Shown: positions 22,780 through 35,324, counted from the stretch's first letter. The stretch is DNA of 64,000 nt from Maniola hyperantus (GCF_902806685.2 NC_048554.1:6200001-6264000), one strand, 5' to 3'. Notes: a model not told the origin generated them from the sequence alone. Numbers and translations: made by a program.

Positions 22780-22955
22780 TAATAATATTATAACGAAACC
22801 ACAGCAGATGTCGCTGTTTCAGGACTAAAATGGACTAGATAAAGGAGACTTTAGGAGAACCCGTGCGGGTTCGTGTTCTCTCAAACGTTTTTTTTTTGTA
22901 ATAATATTATTACGAAACCCCAACAGATGTCGCTACTTCAGGACTAAATAAAGGA
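22780..22955 (+). repeat. Direct repeat of a 'gaaaccacagcagatgtcgc' segment
   Basis: 'taataatattataacgaaac..cagatgtcgctgtttcagg' recurs about 115 bases on as 'taataatattattacgaaac..cagatgtcgctacttcagg'. No coding potential is seen. Confidence 0.65.
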
Positions 22956-23357
22956 AGGCACGGGTTCAATCACTCAAGCATGTCTACAAATACTTCGAAG
23001 TCTATGATCTAAACTATGTATATTTTCTATATAATTAAGTGATTCTATAAAATACCTAGTCGTTCCATGAAATACCTACCGGACTTGTTTTGGCAAAATA
23101 TAAAATATGCAATCTATTATTGCCCATTATTCGTACACTTCCTAGGCATTGTAAATACTACTACTAGGCACTCTATACAATTCCAAAATGCTCCTAGGAA
23201 ATGTATAAAATTTAACAATACTTCTTAAATAACTAATCAGTGAATAAATAAAAAATTAAAATACATCTAAATTGAGTATTACGATGATGATCACCATAAC
23301 AATGATCATCATGGTTATTATCACTATTTTCAGTTTATCTGTATTTTATTTTTCACT

Positions 23358-23705
23358 AGCTGATCCCCGCGGCTTCGCCCGCGTAGATTTAGGTTTTTAA
23401 AGATCCCGTATAGCGTATGTCACTCAGGAATAATGTAGCTTTCTACTGGTGAAAGAATTTTTAAAATCGGTTCAGTAGTTCTAAAGATTACCCCCTACAA
23501 ACAAACTTAACGACATTACCTATTTATATAATATAGCTGATCCCCGCGGCTTCGCCCGCGTAGATTTAGGTTTTTAAAGATCCCGTATAGCCTATGTCAC
23601 TCAGGAATAATGTAGCTTTCTACTGGTGAAAGAATTTTTAAAATCGGTTCAGTAGTTCTAAAGATTACCCCCTACAAACAAACTATTACCTCTTTATATA
23701 ATACA
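23358..23705 (+). repeat. Family E repeat in tandem duplicate (period 177)
   Basis: Two head-to-tail units start at 23358 and 23535, both beginning agctgatccccgcggcttcg. They differ by one substitution (gcgtatg versus gcctatg) and a short indel near the end. Confidence 0.9.
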
Positions 23706-24106
23706 ACGGGCCGTGCAGCAGAAATCGTAATATTTTAATTTCGCCATAACTTCAAAACCAAACGTCCAATTTTAATCATTCAAAGACCAAATATTATCTC
23801 CATAAACTGTTCTTAGTGATGAAATCATTTATTTTGATAAGGATTAATAGCATGAGTAAAATAAACGCGTTTAAATGTAGTCCAAAAAAAATTCAAGATT
23901 TTTAAATAAAAAATGGTTGCTGTGCCTCACTCGACATAGATGGGTATAGTGTGTCGCGGACTTTTTTGTAGATATTTATAAGATCTACAATTAATTAGAA
24001 CATTTTATGGTTCTATCTTTTATAGTTTAGGCAGCGTACGCAAAATAAGTAACTTGGTTGATTTTTTACACCTTGTGTCCGAAAAACCCAAATACCTTAC
24101 GGAACC

Positions 24107-24258
24107 CTATTTTTTTCCAAAATAAAATATAGCCTATGTTACTCGTGGATAATGTAGCTTTCGAATGGTGAAAGAATTTTTAAAATCGGTCCAGTAGTTT
24201 TTGAGCCTATTCAGTACAAACAAACAAACAAAGTTTTCCTCTTTATAATATTAGTGTA
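24107..24258 (+). repeat. Family E fragment
   Basis: It contains 'atgtagctttcgaatggtga', 'aagaatttttaaaatcggtc' and 'tttcctctttataatattag' but lacks the GC-rich head. Confidence 0.65.
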
Positions 24259-24818
24259 GATGACCATGATGATCATGATTGTGATGATTATGTTGATGAT
24301 AATGGTGTTGGTAATGATGATGATGATGATAGTGACTAAAGATCAAGTTTTTTCAAATAGACTACGCTAGAAGACTCGCTTCGTCGCCCCTTCATTCCGC
24401 TTCGCCTACTCATAGCTTGAAAGCATTTTGCGCGGTGCCAACAATGTATGTCCTACCTACTAGTATCTCTATCTACTATGTGGGTAGACTCTCAATCATC
24501 AATGTAAATAAAGGTCATTCCCTAATAGCTTTGAACTACTCCACGTCACGGTTTTTATGGGTCAGGACTCAGGAGGGGCATTAATGAAAAATAACCATTC
24601 TTTGTCACCGAAATCTTTTTAACAATCAATTGCCAGCGGAAATGGCGTCCTATGTTCCAAATTATATGGTTTTAATGTTAAGTATTTGAAGGTAGGGGAA
24701 AGGTGAACTGTACCTAACTTAATGGTATTTATTATGAATGCCTTTGATGTGTTTGTTTTAGTGTTAGTATAATAGTATTATTATATTATATTCTGTGGTT
24801 TCAGTCAAAGATAGGTAC

Positions 24819-24985
24819 CTACCTATAGTACGCGACAGGTTGAGGTGGCAAAATTGAGGTATGAGGCTGCGGGACGCCCCGCACACGCGTACATCACCCG
24901 ACACACAGCGGGTTACAGCGAGGGTTGTGGAGGTATGGGGGTCGTCCCCATCCCGATTGCTATCTCGAACTGTCGCAATAATGGA
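24819..24985. mobile_element. MITE-2 copy
   Basis: TA then 'cctatagtacgcgacaggtt' at the left. 'gattgctatctcgaactgtc' at the right. The interior is GC-rich. Confidence 0.75.
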
Positions 24986-25439
24986 GGACTCTGTTTTAGT
25001 AAAACGTGGCTTCTGAATCTTAATAACCCGCAAAAATTAATTTCATCTCAATCAATCAACGTTACACGTGATCAAAGATTTGTTTGTAAATCTTTGAGCC
25101 CGTGTAACTTTGAAACAGCATATTTTATAGGAAATCTTACAAACCACAGACACGAAAATTAGTTTCTAGAGTGTACCTGTACACATTTTGACCTTGATTG
25201 CGAATCAAACTTCGTTTGTATGTAGCGGGCTCTGAATAGTTACACTCCTCAGCAACTTTTTGTTTCTAGTTAAACATTGACATACATAGGAAAGTAGTTA
25301 AAAGCGAGAACGTTTCCTATAATCCTTTGGAAATACTTTTTTCTGCCCTTTCTATTGTGCTGTAACCATGTCATGTACCTACATGCGTCAAGTATTCAAA
25401 GCTTTTTAGGTTAATTGTGTCTACTTTCTGTCATCAGTA

Positions 25440-25652
25440 ACCCTTATTATTATTAAAAATGCGAAAGTGTGTTGGTTTGTCCTTCAATCACGTCGCAACG
25501 GTGCAACGGATTGACGTGATTTTTTGATGGGTATAGATGAAGATCTGGAGAGTGACATAGGCTACTTTTTATCCCGGAAAATCAGAGTTTTCACGGGATT
25601 TTTAAAAAATCTAATTCCACGCGAACGAAGTCGCGGGCTTCAGCTAGTGTCT
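25440..25652 (-). repeat. Family B interspersed repeat copy
   Basis: The reverse orientation: 'aaaatgcgaaagtgtgttgg', 'cttcaatcacgtcgcaacgg', 'ctggagagtgacataggcta' and 'gcgggcttcagctagt'. Confidence 0.85.
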
Positions 25653-25931
25653 TTATAAATGGAAACGACTAGTTTTCACTGTTAATAATTTAATTTGGGT
25701 CGAAAGCTTTTAAGTTATTGGGCTTTATATAAAGTTATGTGTATTATATATCAAAGGATCCAAGTCCCCGAACGAGGTGGAGCGACGATATCTGAAAGGT
25801 GGCATCGATTGGATGCGAGAAGCACACCGAGCATTGAGAACGTTCCATCGCTACTTTTAAACGAAATATTGCTACATACCTGCTGTATATAGGATAGGCA
25901 CAGTTATGACGATATTCAATAAACTTTTAAT

Positions 25932-26105
25932 GAAGCCTCAATAGCTCAACTGGTAAAGGAGTGGACTGAAAACCGAAAGGTCGACGGTTCAAACTCCGCC
26001 CGTTGCACTATTGTCGTACCTACTCCTAGCACAAGCTTCACGCTTAGTTGAAGAGGAAAGGGGAATATTAGTCATTTAACATGGCTAATATTCTTAAAAA
26101 AAAAT
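25932..26105 (+). repeat. SINE-1 copy, tRNA-Phe-like head
   Basis: GCCTCAATAGCTCAACTGG (box A), an anticodon-like GAA in 'gactgaaaacc' and GGTTCAAACTC (box B), then 'gttgcactattgtcgtacct' and an A-rich end. It is the best preserved SINE-1 in the window. Confidence 0.85.
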
Positions 26106-26207
26106 ATAGTGCCTAATATCTAGTGCCTACCTACCTATTCCCTGAAACTTAGGTAAGTACTGTTAAGTACTATGTACTCTACCTACCTACGTTTAGAAAG
26201 TTCCACA

Positions 26208-26427
26208 ATCCATACTAATATTATAAATGTGAAAGTGTGTCTGTCTGTCTGTCTGCTAGCTTTTCACGGCTCAACCATTCAACCGGTTTTGACGAAATTT
26301 GGTACAGAGATAGCCTTTATCCCGGGGAAGGACATAGACTACTTTTTATCCCGGAAAATTGAAAAGTTCCCACAGGATTGTTAAAAACCTAAATCCACGC
26401 GGACGATGTCGCGGGCATCAGCTAGTA
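26208..26427 (-). repeat. Family A interspersed repeat copy
   Basis: A near-intact copy in reverse orientation: 'ccatactaatattataaatg', (GTCT)n, 'gctagcttttcacggctcaa' and 'gcgggcatcagctagta'. Confidence 0.85.
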
Positions 26428-26624
26428 TAATATATTCTTTTTCAACCTATTGTCATAATATTTTAATTTTTCCGCATACAGGTATACCTAGGTTACCTAC
26501 CGAGTAAACAAGCCAATGCCCCAGGGAAGAGAGCCGTCTCAGTTAAACTAATAAAGTATGCTATGTTTAGCTTCAGTTGAAAATTAATTATTAAGTACTG
26601 TCATCATAATTAAGCAAGTAGATA

Positions 26625-26900
26625 TCTCAGTTGCAACGTAGTAACGTAGCAACGTAGCAACGTAGCAACGCAGGAATACGTAGGTATCTTAGTACCTACA
26701 TACAAACTCATGACAATTTCGACGTTATGCGTGTTTATGCTACAAAAATGATTGTGTATCAAGTATTTTTGTTTCAATCTCAGTTGCAACGTAGGAATAC
26801 GTAGGTACCTAAGTACCTTCATATAAACTCATGACAATTTCAGGGCGTTATGCGTGGTTGTGCCACATGAGTGGTTATGCTACAAAAATGATTGTGTAGG
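26625..26900 (+). repeat. Direct duplication (about 154 bp) with GTAGCAAC minisatellite
   Basis: 'tctcagttgcaacgtag' starts at 26625 and again at 26779. Both units continue through 'aactcatgacaatttc' to 'gctacaaaaatgattgtgta'. The first unit has about four extra GTAGCAAC steps. Confidence 0.8.
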
Positions 26901-27762
26901 CACTTACCTACTAATGATTATTCCAATCAGGCTATCTAGATAGGTACCTATACCTATAGGTATCGCGGTATCCTTGCTCGGCATCAAGGAAATAAAGGTG
27001 TGAGGTGAAACCCCGCTCACCCTCAATCGTATGTCCAACTAGGCTTGTTGCTATAATATCATTGTACTTATCGATATTTCGTTTTTGACATAGGTATATC
27101 GATATTTTACACTAGAATTTTAGAACCACCAATACTCTTAGAAAATCTTGTCGATATCCTAATACCGAAACATTTTTTTTGTTCGAACTTAATAAAGTTA
27201 TGTGTCGATAAATACTATAAATCTGCCGTTCTTTAACTAAAAAGCCATTAAAAAGCAAAAATATTTTTTTTTAAAGAAATCGAGAAAAAAGATCGAAGTT
27301 TTCAGAAACAAATATTTCTAAAAAATAATGATGTACCTAATCAACGTTTTTAGTGTTGGGTCATAATGTTACATTATTTTTAAAAATATTAGATTTTGGA
27401 AATTCCCAGATTTCTGACGAAAACTCATATTATCGATACTTTTGGCACTTCCGGCATCTCTACGTCCAACCAATGACGCGACTGAAATTTCAGTGACGTC
27501 ACAAATCATCGTAAACAAATTGGGTCGGATACGGCAACGTATCGAGAGCTGCTGAAATTCACTGTAATTATACATCCATAGGTAATAGGTAATGTACCTA
27601 CTCATGTAATCTACCTATCTCTTATTGTAGGCTGGATACTAGATTGATAGATTCTATTTTATTTATCGCGGTTTTGGTGGATTCTTAGTACAGTTAATTA
27701 CATAATAATCCAGCCCTAGTCCGAAGTACTGATGTCTGGGCGTCCATTTGAGAAAGAGCCTA

Positions 27763-27892
27763 CCTATAGTCCGTGACAGGTTGAGATGGCAATCGAGGAT
27801 TGAACGCCTCGCACACCCCCGGGTGACGTGCGGGTGTGCGGGGCGTCCTCCCGCACACCTGATTGCCATCTCGACCTGTCGCGGACTATAGG
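27763..27892. mobile_element. MITE-2, best copy, TA target duplication
   Basis: A 130-bp element with inverted ends of about 33 bp: left 'cctatagtccgtgacaggtt', right 'cctgtcgcggactatagg'. TA flanks both sides, as for Tc1/mariner-type insertions. The interior is GC-rich. Confidence 0.85.
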
Positions 27893-28126
27893 TACAATGC
27901 AAAATAAATACAATGCTAACAGTAGGTAAGTAAAGGTATTACTTACTTAGGTTAAATTAAAAGGAAATCCATTCCCTAAATACGGGCCTGAACAACGGGC
28001 ACTTCGTGTTGCTTTGTTTCTTCAAATCTCACAGCAGGGAGTCATGTCTTACTTAACTTCTCGACGATCACAAAGAACAAACAGCTAACCACAAAAATGT
28101 GATTATTTAGTAGTACCTACTGAGTG

Positions 28127-28160
28127 TAGTGAGCCGGCGATGGGTTGATCATGATGATAG
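28127..28160 (+). repeat. SINE-2 3' tail
   Basis: Only 'gtgtagtgagccggcgatgg' and 'gttgatcatgatgatagg' remain. Confidence 0.6.
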
Positions 28161-28179
28161 GTACGTGCCCACTATTTAT

Positions 28180-28412
28180 ATCTAAATATATAAAAGGAAA
28201 AGGTGACTGACTGACTGACTGACTGATCTATCAACGCACAGCTTAAACTAGGTACTGGCCGGATCGGGCTAAAATTTGGCATGCAGATAGCTATTATGAC
28301 GTAGACATCCGATAAGAAAGGATTTTCGGAAATTCAAGCTCTAAGGGGGTGAAATAGGGGTTTGAAGTTTGTGTAGTCCACGCGGACGAAGTCGCGAGCA
28401 TCAGCTAGTTAA
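28180..28412 (-). repeat. Family C interspersed repeat copy
   Basis: The reverse orientation with (ACTG)n, 'tatcaacgcacagcttaaac', 'atttggcatgcagatagcta' and 'gcgagcatcagctagt'. Confidence 0.85.
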
Positions 28413-28491
28413 ATTATAAAATGTCTTTTGGGGTAACCCGTGAACTACTTAATGTTCGTGTAACTTACTAGATTTTCTTAAGAAAAAGACC

Positions 28492-28950
28492 GGCCAAGTG
28501 CGACTCAGACTGGCGCACCGAGGGTTCCGTACTACGCACGGTCGTATTTTTACGACATTTTGCACGATAAATCAAAAACTATTATGCATAAAAATAAATA
28601 AAAATCTGTTTTAGAATGTACAGGTTCTTTTTCATATAATGCCCCACTTGGTATAGTAATCTTATTTTGAAAGTTGAAAATACTAAGTATTTGTTTATGA
28701 ACACATTTTAATTTTTTTTGTGATATACCTACCTATACCACAAAATCATAGTTTTCGGATTTTTCCCTTAATGTCTGCTATAAGATTTACTTACCTGCCA
28801 AATTTCATGATTGTAGGTTAACGCGAAGTACCCTGTAGGTTTCTTGACAGACACCACAGACAGACAGACGAGCAGACAGACAGACGTACAGACAACGAAG
28901 TGATCATATAAGGGTTCCTTTTTCATTTTGAGGTATCTACGGAACCCAAA
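28492..28950 (-). repeat. Family G interspersed repeat, longest copy
   Basis: It runs from 'ccggccaagtgcgactcaga' and 'gagggttccgtac' to a (CAGA)n run, 'acaacgaagtgatcatataa' and 'ctacggaaccc'. Partial copies are at about 335, 8019, 11460, 13905, 31165, 43375 and 62035. Confidence 0.75.
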
Positions 28951-29427
28951 TATGCGTAAAGATTTCCCGATATTTTCTCGGGTGAAGAAAGAATGGTCGG
29001 GACCATTACCCGACAAAATATCGGGAAATCTATTTTGTCAAAAAATCCTATGGTAGAATAAGGAATTTTAAGTTCAATTCGCCAAAATTGGAGTTGGCCG
29101 TTTCCTCTTTGCGACCGTCCTTATTTCAGGCTAAGTGTATGAAGTCCTTGATATGTTTGAAGTACCCATAAACCCACATACCTACACGTAGGTACAAGCG
29201 CAACTTTTGACATAATCTGGATAAGTATATCCAGCGTGGTTTTCTACTCAACTTATTTTACTACACAACTTTAGTTTATTTGAAACTAGACTGTTGACAT
29301 GCGTTTTCTTTTTGTTTATATAAGTACTTAAGGTTTACGAGTACATAGGTACATATGTCCCTAACTATCTAGAATCTAGATGATGCACGCGGCTTAGCCC
29401 GCGTGAACATTTTTAGGAATCCGTGGC

Positions 29428-29462
29428 AACCGATTGCCATTTCGACCTGTCACGTACTATAC
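29428..29462. repeat. MITE-2 end fragment
   Basis: 'gattgccatttcgacctgtc' followed by 'acgtactata' is one terminal repeat of MITE-2 without a partner. It abuts a family A-like head at 29383. Confidence 0.6.
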
Positions 29463-30145
29463 TAACCTAGCTTATTTTATGAGAATACATTTATTTCACT
29501 ATTCAAATAAGCTTTTACTTTACTTTTGAATCACTAAATTGACCACTGGTTCATAATGCCCTGCCTTTTAATTTTTAGTCATTATATTATTTTTAGTTAG
29601 GTACTAAAAACAGTACTATCGACACAAACATTTTATACCTATTCAGATTTTTATTCGCGGTCACGGTACTAAGCCGTTTAGCCGTTTAGTACGTAGGAAT
29701 GTATGGTACAAAACTGAGACTTTATTGCCCCACCGGTACTAGATTGTTGTAACAAAACCTACGCTTTTTATTACCCTTTTAGAAGCAGCTAAAGCTAACT
29801 CTATACTACTTTGTAAAAACTAAATCGCTTTAAATACTACGTACTGAAGTACCTAATTCCACGCGGACAAAGTCGCGGGCATCAGCTACTATCTTAATAA
29901 CACTATCTTAATTTGGCACTTGGTAGGAAATAATAACATGAGCATCAATTGTCAGAAACATTTAAACATCGCTTGAGCCGGGTAACTACGGGGTTCTACT
30001 TATCCGAAATTGCTTTCGGGCCATCAAAATGCGTCCCAAAGTAAACAACGCTTAACATAAAAAGAATGTTGGAATTGATTCGTTGGGAGACTCTTTTATG
30101 ACACAGCTGTATTCAAGAGTACCAACTTCCATTACGATAATCTAT

Positions 30146-30385
30146 AATCTTAATATATAAAAGGAAAAGGTGACTGACTGACTGACTGACTCAGCTGACT
30201 GATTGATCTATCAGTCAGCTCAAACTACTGGACGGATCGGGCTGAAATTTGGCATGCAGATAGCCATTACGACGTAGGCATTCGCCAAGAAAGGATTTTT
30301 GAAAATTCAACCCCTAAGGGGGTGAAATAGGGGTTTGAAATGCATGTAGTCCACGCGGACGAAGTCGCGAGTATAAGCTAGTATT
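30146..30385 (-). repeat. Family C interspersed repeat copy
   Basis: 'aatatataaaaggaaaaggt', (GACT)n, 'gatcgggctgaaatttggca', 'gggggtgaaataggggtttg' and 'gcgagtataagctagt'. Confidence 0.85.
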
Positions 30386-30414
30386 CTATAAGTACTAAAA
30401 GTATTATAAAGAGG

Positions 30415-30577
30415 TTGTTAGTATGTACTGAGTGGGTACGGGTAGTATGTAAATTCAGGAACGAATAGTCTGCATGATTCACTAAATTCTTTCAATGGTA
30501 GATAGCTACATTATCTTATATTACATAAGCTATAGGTAAATAGTTATATCACGCAGACGAAGTCGCGGGCAGAAGGG
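30415..30577 (-). repeat. Family E fragment
   Basis: 'ctttcaatggtagatagcta' and 'cacgcagacgaagtcgcggg' are the reverse of the family E core. The middle has decayed. Confidence 0.55.
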
Positions 30578-30663
30578 AAATCAAGTCGCCAAAATTTTTA
30601 TGAAATATCTCAACTATAATTTATTATAATAATATACCTAAGTATTATTATCATAACTAAAAA

Positions 30664-30975
30664 AACTGTGATAGTGGTTAGGAAGTCCACCTCCTAATCG
30701 GAGGTCGGGGGTTCGATCCCGGGCACGCATCCCTAACTTTTCAGAGTTATGTGTGTTTTAAGTAACTAAATATTACTCGCTTTAACGGTGCAGGAAACCA
30801 TCTTGAGGAAACCTGCATGCCTGAGCGTTCTCCATAATGTTCTCAAAGGTGTTGAAGTGTGCCAATCCGCACTTTGCCAGCGTGGTAGATTATGGCCAAA
30901 ATCCATCTCACTCCGAGAGGAGACCCGTGCTCTGTAGTGAGCCGGCGATGGTTGATCATGATGTTGATAGCTAAA
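30664..30975 (+). repeat. SINE-2, full-length copy
   Basis: The tRNA-like head has 'gtgatagtggttaggaagtc' and box B-like GGTTCGATCCC. The body has 'ccaatccgcactttgccagc' and 'gtagtgagccggcgatgg', with a GATCATGATGTTGATAG tail. It is the reference copy in this window. Confidence 0.85.
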
Positions 30976-31164
30976 TAGGTACAGGGAAGCTTAACTTAAT
31001 TTTATTGTAAGTAGAGATTCTCGTATACAAAACTAAAATAATTAAAACTTGTGTTATAGGAAAAGTTTTAAAGCTATTTTCTCATGTCGTTGCTTCGAAT
31101 TTATTATCAAAATGTTTATCGGCTGTGACAGACATGATGAGTCAGACATTTATTTCATCCCCTC

Positions 31165-31345
31165 TTTTTAGGGTTTCCTATTCCTAAGCCTTCGCTTCCG
31201 TCCGTCTGTCTATGTGTAACGGGCTGTATCTCTTGAATCGTAATAGGTATAGAGTTGAAATTTTCACAGTGTTTTTCTATTGTCGATTTATCAACAAATT
31301 ATAAAAATTTCAAAATGGCTGCCATGTAAATTAAAAAAGAGTACA
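31165..31345 (+). repeat. Family G-related fragment
   Basis: 'tttttagggtttcctattcc', 'gtctgtctatgtgtaacggg', 'ctgtatctcttgaatcgtaa' and 'ttgaaattttcacagtgttt' match the copy at 62035. Confidence 0.6.
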
Positions 31346-31677
31346 TAATCTTGCACTAGATTTGGAATTATTATAGTAAATTATAAATGTATATATTTTA
31401 TTTTAATTTATCACGATAGGGTCGATAAACTCTAAATAGTTACAATTTAAACCGCACTGTCTATAGGTGTGTTTCTAAATTGCAATCGAAATTAATTGAA
31501 CCGTCTGAACATTTTAACAAAAGTAATTAAAACTTTTTAGTACTCTGATACTATAAATCATATTACCTCAAGGTGTCTTTGATATAATGTTAAATTAATG
31601 AATAGGTTGGAACTTGGTTGGAATGGTTGGTTTACTACAGAATATAATATACCAATTAGTACTTTCCTTTATCTATA

Positions 31678-32060
31678 CAGAGTGTAACCAGAACGCAAGC
31701 AAAAACTTGGCGCCATTTGTTATACTACCTAATCACAATCCAATACTAATAACCATTTGCCCATTTTGTAGTTTTCGTAGTTTAGTAATTTTCAACCCCC
31801 CCAATGCAAAACGTGCACGCGTGCAAAACTCGGGTCAACGCCCCACCTACGACGTGGCAATGACTCCGAGTGACCTACTGACGCAACGTTCGTTGACCTC
31901 TAGCGTCAGTCAGATGTTTTATTTGCAGTATATCGTGAACTTTTACAAAATATAGGATTGTTTTATATATTTTTTTCGCGGTTTTTCTAATGGTACCATA
32001 TCAGTAATCATCAGTACTTTCACCTGTCTTCGTTTTTGCCAGCGTTCTGGTTACACTCTG
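31678..32060. mobile_element. MITE-3, 383 bp, terminal inverted repeats
   Basis: The ends are CAGAGTGTAACCAGAACGC and its exact reverse complement, and pairing continues through gcaaaaac with two mismatches. There is no transposase frame of useful length, so it is a non-autonomous DNA transposon. Target duplication is unclear. Confidence 0.85.
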
Positions 32061-32132
32061 AATATTTACTATTCAAGACATCAGACAGCTAATAAGTATC
32101 GGCATAATATGCCCGGTCCTTATATTTATCAT

Positions 32133-32300
32133 TAGCTGATAGCCGCGACTTCGTCCGCATGGATTAAGGTTTTTAAAAATATCTCGGGAACTCTTTGATT
32201 TTCCGGGATAAAAAGTAGCTTAAGTCACTCTCCAGGTAAATAATCACGTTGATCCACTCCGTCGTGGCGTGATTGGAGGACAAACCAATAAGCAATAGGT
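32133..32300 (+). repeat. Family B interspersed repeat copy (5' part)
   Basis: 'gatagccgcgacttcgtccg', 'gggaactctttgattttccg', 'gtggcgtgattggaggacaa'. It is truncated at the tail. Confidence 0.7.
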
Positions 32301-33074
32301 AGGTACTGACGTTTATCAATGGACTGGTCACTAGATGATTTCGTGTTGAATTTGATGGGGATTGGTGACCTTATTGTAATCGAACAAAATAATAGTGATT
32401 GTAGAGCTTGTTGGAATCAAATATCCGAGGCCATTTTACCATAATCTACGACGCCAGAGCGATAAATTTTAATATAACAGATTGCCGTTTAGCCCACTTT
32501 GCGTCTCCGAAATATTCAGCTGGCTTCAAAAATATTGCGAAGGAAAACTTGTAAAGTTGCAAATTTCGTATTACACATTGTTATTTACTCCTATTATAGT
32601 TGTACTTTTTTATATTAATAACCTACTAGATGATGCCCGTATCACTTTATACGTACGTGGTACGCGAACGAAGTTTCGTTCGCGTGGATTTAAAAATAAT
32701 CTTCCATTTTACGGAGAAACTCTTTCATTTTCGGTATGGATGTCGATTGTCGAGTGTAATAGTTGGTATAGATAGTATGAAAGTATGGATTTAAGATCGT
32801 AGCATTTCCACATCTCATAAATTTTAGAGAGCCTCCTTACGATCATAGACTCTAGAAAACAGTAATCTTTTTATAGGTAGGTAATAACTATTAATAATGA
32901 TAAATAAATAATCTTTATTAATTTTACAAAAACCTACCCAATGTTTTGTATGAATGATAAATTGATAATAAGATTTATTGGGCGAATATTAAGATTAGGT
33001 AATAAAGATCTACCTATAATTTTAGGTGAGGCTCATTAAATAAAATTAATTCAGTAATACATTATTCGAAACTT

Positions 33075-33130
33075 AAGGTATAATTCCGAACCGCGCTGCA
33101 CGCAGCAGTGCTGGTTCGGAATCATACCTT
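33075..33130. repeat. 56-bp hairpin, GC-rich loop
   Basis: The arms aaggtataattccgaacc and ggttcggaatcatacctt pair with one mismatch around a loop containing 'gctgcacgcagcagtgct', which itself pairs. It may be a very short MITE or an RNA hairpin. Confidence 0.75.
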
Positions 33131-35098
33131 TAGTCAAATAAGACATTCAATCGAGATTTTAATTAACTAGTAGATATCTTAGCGTTTAGAACCGGTATGT
33201 AAATTTATATCGAACATGTTCATTAAAGTTTAAGTGTTTAAATGTTTCGCCTTACAAACAATTAGGATGTTAATTAAGAGTGCCATCAAGATTTACGGAG
33301 CTATTTCGCCAATTTGCCTAAAAGTCATTAAAAGTTAACGTAGAAGCGGCATAGCGCAGATTTTTGATGCCCGACTATAAAGTGAAACGAAACAGAAATG
33401 TTAACAAATCCTTCGCTGATGAACTGGTAATTTGGTTGTAAATAACTGCTTTTAAACTGATTTGAATCTCAGGAAGTTCTCAATTTATACTTACTACACT
33501 AGCAAGTAGCGACCCGCCTCGACTTTGCCCTGATTGAAAAAACATATTACTTAAGTCCATCTGGATTACTATTCTTCCAAATGGAATTTTTATCTAGGTA
33601 TGATCCTTTCAAATGGTGAAAAAAAAAATTCATATCGGTGCAGTGGTTCCTCCACTCACAAAATGCGTACGTTTCCTAAATAGGTCCCTAGGTACTTACT
33701 TAATATTATGCCTAGCATAGATCGAAAATATAGATTTAAAAAATAAGCAGTTTAATTTTATTAAGGTAATTCATTAGTCCCTACTTTTTTCGTGTTTTAA
33801 GGTATACAATATACATAGTCGATTTTTTTTTTGGTCAATGAAAATATGTTTGGGCAATTTTTATTAATTATTGTGGTGATTCTGATGGTATATGTTTATT
33901 CAAATATACGAAAATATGGTGCGTTTACGGTTTGTCCATAGAGCTATTTTAACTAATATGTATCTACTATTCTTTATCATTTTACCCGTATATAAACCTT
34001 CTTAGGAAGCAGGCTTACAATTTCATCATAATATTATAATATCTTGTTCTTTACATTATGGCGTGGATGTACGAGTAGATTTATAAAATTTATGTATAAT
34101 GTTCCTTTATTATCATGAAATTTATTCTACAAAATGTATCTATATATATTATGGATATATTTTCTGAAACACCGACATAAACTAAGCTGTTAAAAGTTAT
34201 TGCGAGTGTTCTATCATCGTGCTGACACACAAATAATATATAGGCAATAAAGTTTTTCAGCGTAAGTATTGCGGGCCGTAATACACGAGATATTTAATAA
34301 GGTGGCATTAAGGAATATTTGTTACGTACATATAAGATAATATAATCGATAAAGTTATACGTATAATTCCTTTTTTCATTCATTGTCTAATGGTGGGTAG
34401 TACCTAACAGATATACCAAATAAAATTATGATATCTTTTTGAATGTTATCGTTATCGTGGTGGTAAAATTTTAATAGGTAATTAAAGTACCTACATATCA
34501 AAAATGCGGAACCGACAGGTATTCACTTTAATAAAATTATGAAATACCCTAGTAAAATTATGGAATTTTAAGCATTATAAATGCTAATGGTATTCCGAAT
34601 TTTATATCATGTATTTGGGTCACTTTCCACTACATGAACTTTATGAATAAAGGAAATATTTTAACGATACATATCAAACTGAAACAAAATGTGTGTCGGC
34701 ATTTCGGCAACAGTTGGTATACCTACTTTTTTCGGAAATCAATCGTTTGACATTTAAATTGGATATGTGTGACGACAATAAATCACGGTTATTGATGTTA
34801 TTGATCTGTTATTGTTACGTTACTTGTCATGCCGTATGGATTTAATGCTTTCCAAATATTTTTATTATGTAAAAATACGTTACGTTACGTACGCGTCTAA
34901 ATTGTACTTCTACTCTCGTGCGTTTTGCATTTCCTTTTTAGGGTTCTATTACTCATACAACAACAAGAACGGGATACCTACGTAAGGAATAATACCATTG
35001 ATGCTTTCAAACCAAACTGGCAAGCTAAAAATATTTTAGGGACTTTTTGCAGCGATTCAGTAGCGATACAGTCGCAAAATTATCCAAGTTTATCATGA

Positions 35099-35240
35099 TT
35101 ACTAATATTCCCCTTTCCCCTCCAACTAAGCGTTAAGCTTGTGCTGGGGAGTAGGGAACGACAATAGCAACGGGTGGGGTTTGAACCGGCGACATTGCGG
35201 ATTTCAGTCCGCTCCTTAAACCGTTGAGCCATTGAGGCTC
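35099..35240 (-). repeat. SINE-1 copy, tRNA-derived head
   Basis: The reverse orientation: 'actaatattcccctttcccc', 'ggtttgaaccggcgac' (box B) and 'accgttgagccattgaggc' (box A). Confidence 0.8.
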
Positions 35241-35324
35241 TGGCTTTGCCCACGTAATAGTGCCCAGTTTAATGTAAAATGGTACCTGGAAATAATTCAA
35301 AAGATAGTCATTTTATAAACCTAC

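Larger units (their letters stand above)
22656..31164. other. Non-coding, repeat-rich DNA
   Basis: Downstream flank of Rapgap1 with no supported gene. GATGAT-type microsatellites lie at 23281-23330 and 24258-24345 on either side of the family E tandem pair. Confidence 0.5.

Noticed and set aside
25932..26010. Genuine tRNA-Phe gene
   Set aside because: Boxes A and B and a GAA anticodon are visible, but the body continues into the SINE-1 tail found in two other places, and no clean acceptor stem closes.
26625..26900. CRISPR-like array
   Set aside because: The repeats are contiguous minisatellite units without unique spacers, and the genome is animal.
31614..31955. 113-codon open frame as a gene
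   Set aside because: It starts outside MITE-3 and runs across its terminal repeat into the element, so it is a chance frame.
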